The notes below the pieces were generated by a model, which had not been told where the DNA came from, ran no database searches, and saw nothing but the letters and a program-made list of their open reading frames with translations. Both the position numbers and the translations under genes were made by a program. Positions 23,054 through 34,578 of a stretch of 64,000 bases of DNA are shown here, one piece after another (position 1 is the first letter of the stretch; each line of letters begins with the position of its first letter). Source of the stretch: Phellopilus nigrolimitatus (taxonomy: Eukaryota; Basidiomycota; Agaricomycetes; Hymenochaetales; Hymenochaetaceae); contig JAJOHG010000135.1 in assembly GCA_021029095.1 (NCBI GenBank), positions 1-64,000 of the forward strand. Reading direction: 5' to 3'.

Positions 23054-25653
23054 ATCATCATATCTTCGAAAAGTTCGCATATATAACTGCCCGAAGATTA
23101 TTCACGTCTATCACACATTTGAACCCAATCGAAATTGTGTTAACATAGCTATAGACTGCTTTCATTTCTCCGCTCGTATCTGCGTTCTCCTCTACGCCGA
23201 ATTGTCTTCGCAATCAACGTTCATTTCGCGTATATTACTACCAAATATCGATGAATCGGACATCAAGGAAAGCAGAAATCTGAGAGTCAGGTTGACTTTG
23301 CAGAGTCCAGAGACGAGCGGAGCTTCAAATGCCGTCTTCGAGAAGGAACCAAGCCTACTTGGAAACGAAGTCAGACCAAGAGTCAGCCTTATTCTCGAGG
23401 AGTTTGCATATACAACAGGACCTCGACTGGCGAGCTGAACGCAGCTGAAATCGTATTTTTTGCTATAGGCTGTTCTTATCTTTTCCCTTTCATGTTGCTC
23501 TTCGCCACGCTAGAGTCTTCGCTCTAAATGACCTCTTCATATATAACATATGTGCGGAGCAGGGACCTCTTCCGAGTTCTATAGAGGTAAGATCTTCCTC
23601 AAAAAGCAATACAACCGTCGTTACAATTCTGCCGTATACTAACTTGTCCTAAAGGATAGTTACTGTGTCCATTCCTATGGTTTAGCTCAATATCCTCTCA
23701 TCCATGTTTTCTGAGACTTTATATGCGAAACATAATGCTGATACATGCGCATCTTTAACTTAGCGAGAACTCAAGCAGGCTTGAAGGTGGGGAGTTTTCT
23801 TCTGCTTCTTAAGGGAAGACGAATGTATCGGAGGATATGAAATCCAGGTTTCAGACGCTGTTTCTGCGGGCTTCAGACGTTGACCGAACGTTGTTTTACT
23901 TTTTTGAGAAGCTGTTTCGAGCTAGGTCTGACCGCTGAGACAGAAAAACAAGCTAAAAAGCGAAACAGCTAGGAAAACTGTTTCGTTGAACCACCCTTGA
24001 GTTTTGAGCTACCGATACTGCTCATTTATGTAAGCCTTGCTGCTTAGAAAGTCGAATAGTTCCCTTTCTTTGACGATCGACATCGGAGCGGCTTTGGGAT
24101 TTTGGTCAGCACGCTAGAGGCGACCGCCGGAGATCTCTTCGCACTTCAGACACGTTAGCCTTTAGGGTAAGAGTGTTTTCTTGCTTCGTCATCATTGGCC
24201 GAAAGGTGCCCCTCCCCATAGGCACGCCTCTCGTCGTAAAAAAACCCCTCTCAATAATTAACTTATATATATATATATATGTAAAGCACAACGGAGAGCG
24301 AGAAGTTAAAGACTGTCATAAAAAGGATCGACTATGAAGCGACTGTTAGAAGGCAATTCAAGGCATTGATGTTATAACCCTGAAGAGTTTGAAGAGATCG
24401 CCGACGGTTGCTTCTAGCGTGCTGACCAATATCTCAAAGCCGAAATGCCGCTATGTCTGTATAAGGCAGTCGACAAGTCGTGCACATGAAAATTTCGGCC
24501 ATCGAGCTCATCCATCATCGCTCATCCACGAGGCTCACACTTTGAATACGTTCGCTAGAGCGTACACCTATGTACGACCTGCTGCATTCGTCTGGAAAAG
24601 GACACCGTTGCAATTTGTATGCTTCTGTTGCTGCGTGCTTTTCGGAGCCACGTCACCATGTGTCTATCTAGACTAACGCTGTAACTCGGGCAACTTCTGA
24701 CTTCGTAAATCCCGGCGCGTCGTCCATGGGCGATATCAAACAAAAAATTCCGCACTCTCCGAGCGTTCGAGGTTTTCCGTGATCTATGGCGCGCAACTTC
24801 GGCTGTTGAATTCTGATCAAGACTTTGGTGCCCGGGATCCAGGCCTTCCTTAATTCGTATCCGCATGTCAATAACTCCTCACCTGGTAGAACCTATCGAG
24901 CCCTCTAGGCTTAAACAGCAATCGGCGGTCGACGTTGACCCTTAGTATCCCAACTTTTAGTATCCTAAGTTCAGACAATTGAGTTAAATGAGGCAATCAC
25001 TTCGTCTCTTCAGACTGGCATTCATTCCTGCGCGCAGCTTTTCTATATCTTTTCCTGGGATGACGGAAATCGCACTCGATCTCTCACCACCAATGGAACA
25101 AGGCGTAGAAGACTCACTGGTAAGGAACAAGTCCCCGGAATGCAGATTTATGTGGCACACATGCGCGGGCAAGTTCTTCCCGTATGGATTCTGAAATATT
25201 GGCGACTTCCGTTATAGGTAACGCGTTAAGTCTATTCCTCTTTAGCCGAACTACCTTTTCTTGCTATAGTGTTCTTTTGAGCGCGATGGCTCAAACAGTC
25301 GCGATATTGGTCTAGCAATGTTCATGGTCAGAAGGAATATTTTCTTTTCCTGAGACCGTAATTCTAGACCTCGCCACTAGCAGCCTAGTTGATTGTTTCG
25401 GACTTGTTCTCGTATGTGGCACCATGCTATCGACACACGCTGACATATTTTTTGCGAAACATACGGACCTCTGTTCTCGAAGCGACCTACTGGCCTGTAT
25501 CTATACGAGGGACTCGGTGGTGAAAGACTCCTATAAATTCATAGAGCTCCTCCAGTGTTTCCCTATCCGCAACTGCCCCACTGTCCTTCGACTTCTGTAC
25601 ACATTCATTTCCCAGTACACCACTGAGATATCGTTCTTTCACAACTACCAGCC
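23054..25653. other. Spacer between H2 and Ch1, duplicated in part
   Basis: From about 23760 the sequence matches the upstream flanks of Ch2 (30640-33055) and Ch3 (inverted, 52282-55080), with many small indels. Includes a (TA)n run at about 24264-24281 and a TATAAAT box near 25532, about 120 bp before the Ch1 ATG. Open frames here (for example 24389-24676) are not conserved in the other two copies and are not called. 23054-23760 holds nothing recognisable. Confidence 0.6.
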
Positions 25654-27185
25654 ATGTTCTCAAAGACTTTCGCTGTGCTCACCGTCCTCCTTTCCGCGGT
25701 CTCTCATCTGTCGCCTGTCTTTTCTCTGCCTGTTGAAGGCCTGGATGCCAGTGCGCGCAGCATTCTTGCCCGGGCCACACCTGCAGCACCGCACTTTGTT
25801 GCTTACAGCGACAAATGGATCAATGGCGAGAATGGCCCGCCCGCTGTCTCTGACATCAAGGTTCGTCTTCATTTTATTCTCGTTTTAATCTTCATACTGA
25901 AGGATTGAACTTAGGGCTTCAACGTTTTGTGAATATTGCTACTTATGGACCTTGGAATTTTGTTAATCTCGAACCAATCTTTCTAGCGCTCTTTCTTTCA
26001 TTCTTACATCGGGACCCGCCGATCAGGCCAAGGAATGGGTTAATATCGGAGCAGCTGCGCGTAGCAAGATTAAGGCCCAGTATGCGGTACGCAACTCCAA
26101 TGCAGCTTCTGAGCTACCTTGTACTCACGCAGCTCCCTCTCCGAAAAAGGCCGCAGGCATCAAACTGATTGTCTCCGCTTTCGGCGCGACGGACACGCCT
26201 ACAACGAACGGCGCGAATGCCGTTAATACGGCGAACACGATTGCCGCCTGGGTCAAGCAGTACGACCTAGATGGCATCGACGTCGACTACGAGGTTCGAT
26301 TGTCTATTTCTATATATGCCTGTTTGAAAGCTCACACCTGCCTACTTTCGAAGGATGAGAAAGCAATGAACAAAGGCGACGGTTCGGCAGAGAAATGGCT
26401 TTCGTCGTTCACTACGCAGCTCCGCAAAGAGCTTCCGCAAGGCCAATACATCCTGACGCATGCCCGTACGGATTATTCATTCATTTTACTACTGTATAGC
26501 GAAGAAACTAAAATTACTGTTCCGTTTTCTTTACGCAGCGCTCGCACCATGGTTCTCGCCCAACAAGTTCGGTGGCGGAGGCTACCTGACTGTTAACAAG
26601 GATGTCGGCAGTCTCATTGATTGGGTGAGTGTGCTTCACTTTGACGACTTACTATCGAATTCTTACATTAGCACGACAGTACAACATCCAGGTAAATTGG
26701 ACTTCTGCAAGGATCTGAATCATTCTAACTCCTTTTTCTCCGCGAATATGAAGTTCTACAACCGTAAGTCTGACGCTTTCAATCCGCTGTTATTCGCCTT
26801 ATGTATTATTATTTTAAAGAGGGAACTAGCGAGTACACGACCTGCAACGGCCTCTTGACCACGTCCTCGAACACCTGGCCCAAGACTGCTTTGTTCCAGA
26901 TCGCGGCGAGCGGCGTAACGCAGAACAAGCTCGTCATCGGGAAGCCGGCGACGACTTCGGACGCGAGCAACGGATACATTGCTCCCGCGACGCTGGCCAC
27001 TTGCCTCAAGGATGCTAAGGCGAAAGGCTGGAGTGCTGGAGCTATGGTTTGGGAGGTGCGTTTTTATATATCCTTTTCTCAAATGGTGAGGGCACCATTT
27101 TTGATGCTGACTCAATCATGTTTAGTACCCTGACGCTGCTGCTTCCTGGATCAAGACCGTTCGCTCAGAATCGTGGCCGGTCTAA
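25654..27185 (+). CDS. GH18 chitinase Ch1, secreted
   Basis: Ten exons: 25654-25860, 25915-25928, 25987-26086, 26150-26293, 26354-26465, 26539-26624, 26680-26691, 26754-26763, 26820-27055, 27126-27185; 326 residues. Glycoside hydrolase family 18, cleaving beta-1,4-linked N-acetylglucosamine. Seen: signal peptide over about 24 residues (MFSKTFAVLTVLLSAVSHLS), HFVAYSDKWI barrel start, KLIVSAFGATDTPT, and catalytic DGIDVDYE at 148-155 with acid/base Glu155, then WYNIQFYNQGTSEY and AGAMVWEYPDAA. There is no chitin-binding module. Three exons are tiny (14, 12 and 10 nt); all three paralogues share them exactly, supporting the model. The acceptor of exon 4 follows AAAAAG. Likely acts outside the cell on fungal or foreign chitin. 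Confidence 0.92.
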
Positions 27186-27419
27186 AGAGTTAACCTTTAT
27201 TACTAAATCCATTTGAATATGGGATAGAGATCTCACCTCCGGTAATTCTTAATCTTTCTTCACGATTTCCTGGGCCATTTCGTTTTCTCTTTCTCGAATC
27301 TTAATTTTTATAAAACATTCTTTGGGTATTCGATGATCTCTTTCTAATTATCGCAGGCCGGCCATTCAACCACTACCACAAACTCACTTTCTTTCTTTCT
27401 TTCTTTCTTTCTACTAATA

Positions 27420-27575
27420 TTCCCGGGTGACGGTGGGAGTTATGGCAGTCTGCGGGGTAACCGCACCTGTCTTCCTGCGACCGGAAAGACCCCAAATGGG
27501 CAGGCGTCCGTAGTTTTCTGCGGCGACCAAGCGGCCAGGTTGGAACCCTCACCCTCCCTTCGATGGGCAGGGGAT
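27420..27575 (+). repeat. Conserved GC-rich non-coding segment downstream of Ch1
   Basis: A GC-rich block in AT-rich flank, starting TATTCCCGGGTGACGG and ending GGGCAGGGGATCGCG followed by a run of nine or ten T. It contains a small hairpin GCGG-GGTAA-CCGC and a box-B-like GGTTGGAACCC. Near-identical copies sit at the same place behind Ch2 (34800-34962) and Ch3 (50380-50540, inverted). No conserved frame. Could be a structured RNA, the end of a retroposon, or only a slowly changing 3' flank. Confidence 0.5.
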
Positions 27576-28117
27576 CGCGTTTTTTTTTCATATTTTTGCT
27601 TATAATCTTGCCCTCTGTGTTTAGTATAGTTAGTATAAGGTAACTGGTTACATTAGGCTCGGGCTATACAATGCATACGTTCTTTGTTAATCAGAAACTC
27701 CTTCTGCTTTTGTTTTATTGGTGACCCGACCCTTTAAATTGATATGCAGTATTGAGAATATAATCGCCAGGAAGTAAGCAATACTCAGCGTGAATGTAAC
27801 AATTATTCGTCTTCGTTACACCTCTTCCGACTGTGACACTTCAATTTTTAGCTGGAACTTGGAGTCGTACAAGGCAGAGCGAGAGTAAATCATTGTATTG
27901 TCGAGCAGCTCACAGGTACACCTGTTTCGACCGATTCAAATAGTACTAACTTGGCCTGCGATGCAGATAGAAATTTAGATGCGAGGTGAAACTTGCAGCA
28001 CGAGGACATATTTCAGTCTGCGAAGCTTCGATTTCGGTCTTCGCAAAGAACCCGAAAACAAGGCCGAACCGAGTCAGTTTTATTGTCAGAGACGAGTCAC
28101 GTCTGTTGCATAGCTGG

Positions 28118-28305
28118 TTCAGGTTGGATTTAGCACAGAGAAAACCAACTTAGGTGTAAACACGGTGTTGCCTTCACTGGATCTGTAACCTAGGGATATG
28201 CCCAACCGGACGATAGACTTACCGTGCTCTGCTGATTTCGCGAAGCCGACGATGCATGACTGCTCCAGTATCCTGCAGCCAGGGGACGCCGACATGGTCC
28301 GGTTT
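28118..28305 (-). repeat. Copied gene-like fragment upstream of H3
   Basis: On the minus strand this reads ILEQSCIVGFAKSAEHG and SIVRLGISLGYRSSEG in one frame; the same frame is kept at 49533-49700 (+) with few substitutions. It is flanked by unrelated sequence in the two places. It may be a fragment of an unknown gene carried along in the duplication; no complete gene is seen. Confidence 0.4.
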
Positions 28306-28333
28306 CGACTGTCTTTTAACTTCCTCGCTCGCC

Positions 28334-29930
28334 ATGACGAGAATTCCATTTGATCTCGCAGGCATGGTAGTCTCTCCCCCTTTATGGCTCGCCTCGAAAT
28401 CAGATACACCAGCCAGAGAATTTACTCAAGTTTTGGAAGAAGACTCGAGCTTGCACTGCTTTTACGACATTCGCAGGTCTCCTTTGAAAAAGCCCCCAGC
28501 TCGTGATGTTCTCATCCGAGATCTGTCAGGAAACGTTGTTGCCGGGCTTATACAAATCGGCTGGTATAGAAACTCTGACAATACCGCTGGCTTCGCATTG
28601 TGCTCGTTACAGACGAGCCATTCCTCCTTCGAAATGCCTTGTCCGACAGAAACCAAGCACTTGTCAGTGATGACGCCTCTTTGATCGTACCTTCCGATTA
28701 CCATATCGTCAACAAAGGTAAGCTGTAATTACTCCATTGGCTTCCATCTAACTGATCGAGACGATAGAAGGGGATGTAATCACTGCACGGCTCATATCCG
28801 AGAGACTTCGCAATCGAATCAATTTCAGCGGTTATTCGACCCCACAAAACGAAGTGGTAATACATCCCCTATACCACATCGGCGGATTAATAATCATGTC
28901 AATTTAACACGCAGGATGAAATCTTTCGGAAGCGCATTATGGAGCGCGACGGTCGCTGCTGTTGCACAAATGAAAAGCTTCCTCCGGAAATATTCGAATC
29001 TGATCCCACGACGAGTATTATCGACATATTTCCATTAGGGTACGTTGAAGAGGTATGACATTATTAACTGTGTGCTGTCTCCATGGAACTTATATTAGAT
29101 TAGTTCCTAGATTCTTCTTTGCCTTCTTCTCTCGGTCTCAATGGCCTCAGAAAAGAGGGTGTCAAGTTTATGAGGTCTCTTCAAAATGGGATGACAATGG
29201 ATATAGTAGCCATATCATTGTTCGAAGACTATGATCTTGCAGTTGACGTCGACGTAGGCTTTTATCACTACGCTTGTGCATGATTATAGGATCTGATATC
29301 GTCATTTAGGACGACTATCGGATTGTCCAGTTCTCCCCAGATCCGCACATGAATTTGGGCCCAGAAGGAAAATTGTATGTGGACTTCAGCAAACCAGAGG
29401 GAGAAAGGCCCTCAGAAATCCTGCTCCGAGAGCATTTCCGTCATGCATTGATCAAACATGTCCTTGGGACAGGCGAAGACCCGTATCTGAAACCGCCATG
29501 CAACGAGAACGGAGAGGAACGTGCTGATGACGACAAATGCTGGTTTGAAATAACCACGATGCTCCGCGACCGGCGTGATGAATCCATAGACCTTGGCGAG
29601 AAGGTCTGGCTCACCCCGGAGGGGAAAGCCGCGGTCGAGCAATATCTGCAGACCGCGCTGTTCGCATGCATGCCAGAGTGTCTCGAGGATGAGTCTGAAT
29701 CAACAGAACTCCAGCCGTTTCCGGAGGAACTGTTTTCACGGTTCAGCAAGCGCCGCCGCGAGGAACTCGCGGAAATCAAGACGCCAAGCAGTGAGGAAGA
29801 GCACAGATGGCCTGAGGAATTTATCCGTACGCCGCCCATGGTCCTCTCGTATCTCTCGGACTCCCGCTGGGGTAAGGTAGAATGGCCAGCAAACTCGGCC
29901 TGGGGGCCTTGCAAGGTAGACTCAGACTGA
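28334..29930 (+). pseudogene. HNH-like family copy H3, frameshifted
   Basis: Exons 28334-28717, 28768-28856, 28915-29052, 29104-29253 and 29310-29930 align with the other copies. Exon 1 is one base short: near 28579 the sequence reads AACTCTGACAATACCGC where H1 has AACTCTGATCTATACCGC, so the frame shifts and stops at 28684, about 117 codons in. Exons 2 to 5 are otherwise open, and their splice sites are kept. The upstream TATA-like box shared by the other copies is absent. The core again shows ERDGRCCCTNEKLPPEI and SIIDIFPLGYVEE. A recent, possibly unexpressed copy; a sequencing error is the alternative explanation for a single indel. Confidence 0.72.
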
Positions 29931-32900
29931 ACTATTATGTTGTCGAAGAGTTTGCATTCTGTTTTAGGAGTATTCCCCTCTGTTACACAATTGGCTAACT
30001 CGTAATAACTTATCTGTAAAACTGTCTTCATTTTTCCACTCGTATCTGTGCTCTTCTCGGTACCCAGTTCCTGCCTCGCATATACTGTATTCAGGTATTA
30101 ACAACATAGACTTTGAAAGAACCGGAATTTGTGAATCTGAATGAATATAGTACATCTAGACCGGGACTTCTGTTCAATTGGGGCGAAGAGCCGAACCGAA
30201 CTGAAGATGAAGCCGGACGGATTCTCCGAGTCAGTTCCTTTCATCTCTTACAGATGCCACGATCAACAATTTCGTCAATACTGTCGTATGCTAAAATAAA
30301 CAATTGACAGTCGACGACGTACGCCATAAATCAGCCTTAGCAAAAAGAACCTCGTTTCGGTAATAAAAGACGAACAACACGATTATGAACCTGCTCAACA
30401 TGTTGATATCGGCAGTTCTCTTGTTTCATCTGTGACATTTCCAGCCAAGTAGCTGGGGCGCTCATACACCTTGATCCGCACAAGATATAAAACTGGCTAA
30501 TACCCTTGCTTGCGTCTACAAACAGAAGATTGTGTAAGTTTCAAAACTGACAACAACTTAGAATTAGGCAATACACATTGTAAGCATATGTTGTTTCGCT
30601 CCGATCCAGGCATTACCGCAACCCAGCTGTAAATGGACACTCAAGCAGGATTGAAGGTGGCTCTTTGTTCTTCCTCTTACGGGAAGACGAGTGTATCGCA
30701 GGATATCCAATCCAGGTTTCAGACGCTGTTTCTGCGCACTTTAGACGTTGACCGGACATTGTTTTAATTTTTAGGGAAGCTGTTTCGAGCTATATCTGAC
30801 CGCTGAGACATAAAAACAAGCTAAAAAGCGAAGCAGCTAGGAAACTGTTTCGTTGAGCCACTCTTGCTTGAACGAGATCGATGCAAGGTTTTGAGCTACC
30901 GATACTACTCATTTATGTAAGTCCTTGCTGCTTAGAAAGCCGACTAGTTCTCTCTTTCTTTGACGGTCGACATCGGAACAGTTCTGAGATTTTGGTCAGC
31001 ACGCTAGAGGCAACGTCGGAGATCTCTTTGCACTTCAGATGCTTTAGCCTTTAGGGTAAGAGGGTTCTCTTGCTTCGTCATCATTGGCCGAAAGGTGCCC
31101 CTCTCCATACAGTCAAACCTCTCGTTAAGCATAGCCCTCGGTGGACACCTCAGGTCATGCTTAACGAAGAGTTATGCTTATCGCCGGCTTTGCATATATT
31201 ACATAATGAAATACTTTAGTTTCTGCTCTTGCCCAAAATCACAGAACTGCCGGATAAGTGAGAAAAGTAGCTTGGGCTCGGACTCTGGCAACCTCAAACT
31301 TGGGAGCATGTTAATTATTAACCTCAAAATCAAGAAGAGGATTACTTTATGGCTGTGGCTTGAATAATTGTGGCTGTAGCTCGGCCAATGAGCTTGCCAA
31401 ACACAAACAATTTCCAATTCCGCCAAATGTTTGAGTGTATTTGGTACCTCTCATTAAGCATACTCCCAATAATTTTTTTCAAAAAGCCTCTATGCTTAAT
31501 GCCTTGCTACAATTATGCTTAATGGACCCTTATTTTCATATCTACCAAGTCGGTGGACCCAAATTTCTATGCTTAATGACAGGGAATGCTTAACTACAAG
31601 GATGCTTAACGAGAGGTTTGACTGTAGTCTTAAAGGCACACCTCTCGTCGTAAAAAAAACCCCCTCAGTAAATAACTTATATATACGCAAAGCACAACGG
31701 AGAACGAGAAGTTAAAGACTGTCATAAAAAAGAAGCGACTGTTAGAAGGTATTGATGTTATAACCCTAAACACACTGAAGAGTTTGAAGAGATCGTCGGT
31801 TGCTTCTAGCGCGCTGACCAAGATCCCAAAGCCGAATTGCTGCAATGTCCGTATAAGGCAGTCGACCGACGTGGACATGAAAAATCCAGCTTATACATCG
31901 TCGCTCCTCACACATCTGCTTTGAACCCGTTCACTTAGCGCACAAACCTATGTATGACCTGCTGCATTTCTCCGGGAAAAGGACACCGTTACAGTTTATA
32001 TGTCCATGGACTTCGACCGCCCATAGCCCGCTGCTGCGTGCTTTCCGGAATATATCTTGTTTCAGTCAACATGTCATCATGTCGCTATCTGAACTAACGC
32101 TGTAACTCAGATATCCTCTGACTTCGTGCTTCCCGGTGTGTCGTCCGTGGGATATATCAAACAAAATATTCCGCACTTTTCGAGCGTTCGAGGTCCTCCG
32201 CGATCTTTGGCGCAACTTCGTCTGTTGGATTCTGATCATAAATTTGGTGCCCGGGATCGAGGCCTTCCTTAATTTGTATCCGCATGTCAATAACTCATCA
32301 CCTGGCAAAACCTCTCGAGGCATCTAGGCTTAAACAGAAATCTGCGGTTGACGTTGACCCTTAGTATCCTAAGTTCCGACAACTAGGTTTAATGAAGCAA
32401 CCACTTCGTCTCTTCTGACTCGCATTCATTTCTGTGTGCAGTTTTTCTGTATCTTTTCTTGGGATGGCAAAACTCATTCTCGATCTGGTCACTAGTGGGA
32501 CAAGGCGTATATCTATTTAATTTTAAAAACAAGTCCCAGGAATGCAGATTTATGTGGCACACATGCGCGGGCAAGTTCTTCCCGTACGGATCCTGAAATA
32601 TTGGCGACTTCCGTCACAGGTAACGCGTTAAGTCTATTCCTCTATAACCGGACTACCTTCTCTTGCTATAGTGTTCTTTTAAGCGTGATGACTCAAACAG
32701 TCTCGATATTGGTCTAGCAAGGTTCATGGTCAGAAGGAATATTTTCTTTTCCTGAGATCGTAATTATAGACCTCGCCACTAGCAACCTAGTTGATTGTAT
32801 GTGACTTGTTCTCGTATATGGCACATGCTATCGACATACGCAGTCATTTTTTTGCGAAACATACGGACCTCTGTTCTCGAAACGACATACTAGCCTATAT

Positions 32901-33055
32901 CTATTCGAGGGACTCTTTGCAGCAAGATTCCTATAAATTCGTAGAGCCTCTCCGCAGTGTTTCCCTATCCGCAACTGCCCCACTGTCCTTCGACTTCTGT
33001 ACACATTCATTTCCCAGTACACCACTGCGATATCGTTCTTTCACAACTACCAGCC
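29931..33055. other. Spacer between H3 and Ch2
   Basis: About 3.1 kb of flank shared with the Ch3-H4 spacer (52282-55777, inverted) and in its right part with the Ch1 upstream region. It contains the MITE at 31110-31624. Short open frames (for example 30113-30307) have diverged, out-of-frame counterparts in the other arm, so are not called. A TATAAAT box lies near 32934, about 120 bp before the Ch2 ATG. Confidence 0.6.
31110..31624. mobile_element. Tc1/mariner-type MITE, 515 bp
   Basis: Perfect 23-bp terminal inverted repeats (31110-31132 and 31602-31624) beginning CAGTCAAACCTCTCG, flanked on both sides by TA, the target duplication of Tc1/mariner/pogo elements. No transposase frame, so non-autonomous. 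The same place in the other copies lacks it: the inverted flank of Ch3 near 53710-53740 reads straight through with a single TA, and the Ch1 flank near 24220 lacks it too. The interior carries about ten scattered copies of ATGCTTAA-like words in both orientations. Confidence 0.9.
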
Positions 33056-34578
33056 ATGTTCTCAAAGACATTCGCTGTGCTCACCTTCCTCCTTTCCGCG
33101 GTCTCTCATCTGTCGCCTGTCTTTTCTCTGCCTGTCGAAGGCCTGGATGCTAGCGCGCGCAGCATTCTTGCCCGGGCCACACCTGCAGCACCGCATTTTG
33201 TTGCTTACAGCGACAAATGGATCAATGGCGAGAATGGCCCGCCCGCTGTCTCTGACATCAATGTTCGTTCTCATTTTATTCTCGTGTTAATATTCATACT
33301 GAAGGAATTGAACTTAGGGCTTCAATGTTTTGTAAATATTGCTACTTTTAATGGACCTTCAAATTCCTTAATGGCGAACCAATCTTTCTAGCGCTCTTTC
33401 TTTCATTCTTACATCGGGACCCGCCGATCAGGCCAAGGAATGGGTTAATATCGGAGCAGCTGCGCGCAGCAATATTAAGGCCCAGTATGCGGTACGCAAC
33501 TCCAATCCAGCTTCTGAGTTACTTTGTGCTTACACAGGTCCCTTTCCGAAAAAGGCCGCAGGCATTAAACTGATCGTCTCTGCTTTCGGAGCGACGGACA
33601 CGCCTACAACGAAAGGCGCGAATGCCGTTGATACGGCGAACACGATTGCCGCCTGGGTCAAGCAGTACGACCTAGATGGCATCGACGTCGACTACGAGGT
33701 TCGATTGTCTTTGTCTATGTATGCCTCTTTGATAGCTCACGGTTTCCCACTTTCGTAGGATGAGACAGCGATGAACAAAGGTGACGGCTCGGCCGAAACG
33801 TGGCTTTCGTCATTCACTACGCAGCTCCGCAAAGAGCTTCCGCAAGGCCAATACATCCTGACGCATGCCCGTACGGATCATTTCTTCATTTTGCTACTGT
33901 AAAGCGAATAAACTAAAATCACCTTTCCTTTTCTCATGCAGCGCTCGCCCCATGGTTCTCGCCCAACAAGTTCGGTGGTGGAGGCTACCTGACTGTCAAC
34001 AAGAATGTCGGCAGTCTCATTGATTGGGTGAGTGTGCTTCACTTTGACGACTTACTATCGAATTCTTACATTAGCACGACAGTACAACATCCAGGTAAAT
34101 CGGACTTCTACAGGGATCTGAATCATTCTAACTCATCTTTCTCCGCGAATATGAAGTTCTACAACCGTAAGTCTGACGCTTTTAACCTGCTGATATTCGC
34201 CTTATGTATTATTTTAAAGAGGGAACTAGCGAGTACACGACCTGCAACGGCCTCTTGACCACGTCCTCAAACACGTGGCCCAAGACTGCGTTGTTCCAGA
34301 TCGCGGCGAGCGGCGTAACGCAGGACAAGCTCGTCATCGGGAAGCCGGCGACTACTTCGGACGCGAGCAACGGATACATCGCTCCCGCGACGCTGGCCAC
34401 TTGCCTCAAGGATGCTAAGGCGAAAGGCTGGGATGCCGGCGCTATGGTTTGGGAGGTGCGTTCTCATCTCAAGTTTGAGTGAACTATTTTCATGATACTG
34501 ACTCAATATCGTGTTTAGTACCCCGACGCCGCCGCAGCCTGGATTAAGACCGTTCGTTCAGACTCGTGGCCGGTCTAA
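33056..34578 (+). CDS. GH18 chitinase Ch2, secreted
   Basis: Ten exons with lengths identical to Ch1: 33056-33262, 33318-33331, 33392-33491, 33555-33698, 33759-33870, 33942-34027, 34083-34094, 34157-34166, 34220-34455, 34519-34578; 326 residues. Signal peptide, catalytic DGIDVDYE and C-terminal AGAMVWEYPDAAAAW are all kept, so it looks active. It differs from Ch1 by scattered substitutions (for example DIN for DIK at the first splice, DETAMNKGDGSAETW for DEKAMNKGDGSAEKW). It follows H3 in the left arm; an H gene next to a chitinase occurs also in the right arm (H4, Ch3). Confidence 0.92.

Larger units (their letters stand above)
27186..28333. other. Spacer between Ch1 and H3
   Basis: Holds a (CTTT)n run at about 27387-27412, a GC-rich conserved segment at 27420-27575, and from about 27780 to 28300 a block that recurs inverted at 49490-50160. 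That block replaces the normal upstream sequence of an HNH-like gene: homology with H1 resumes only at about 28303, just before the H3 ATG, so the TATA-like box is missing. Confidence 0.65.
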
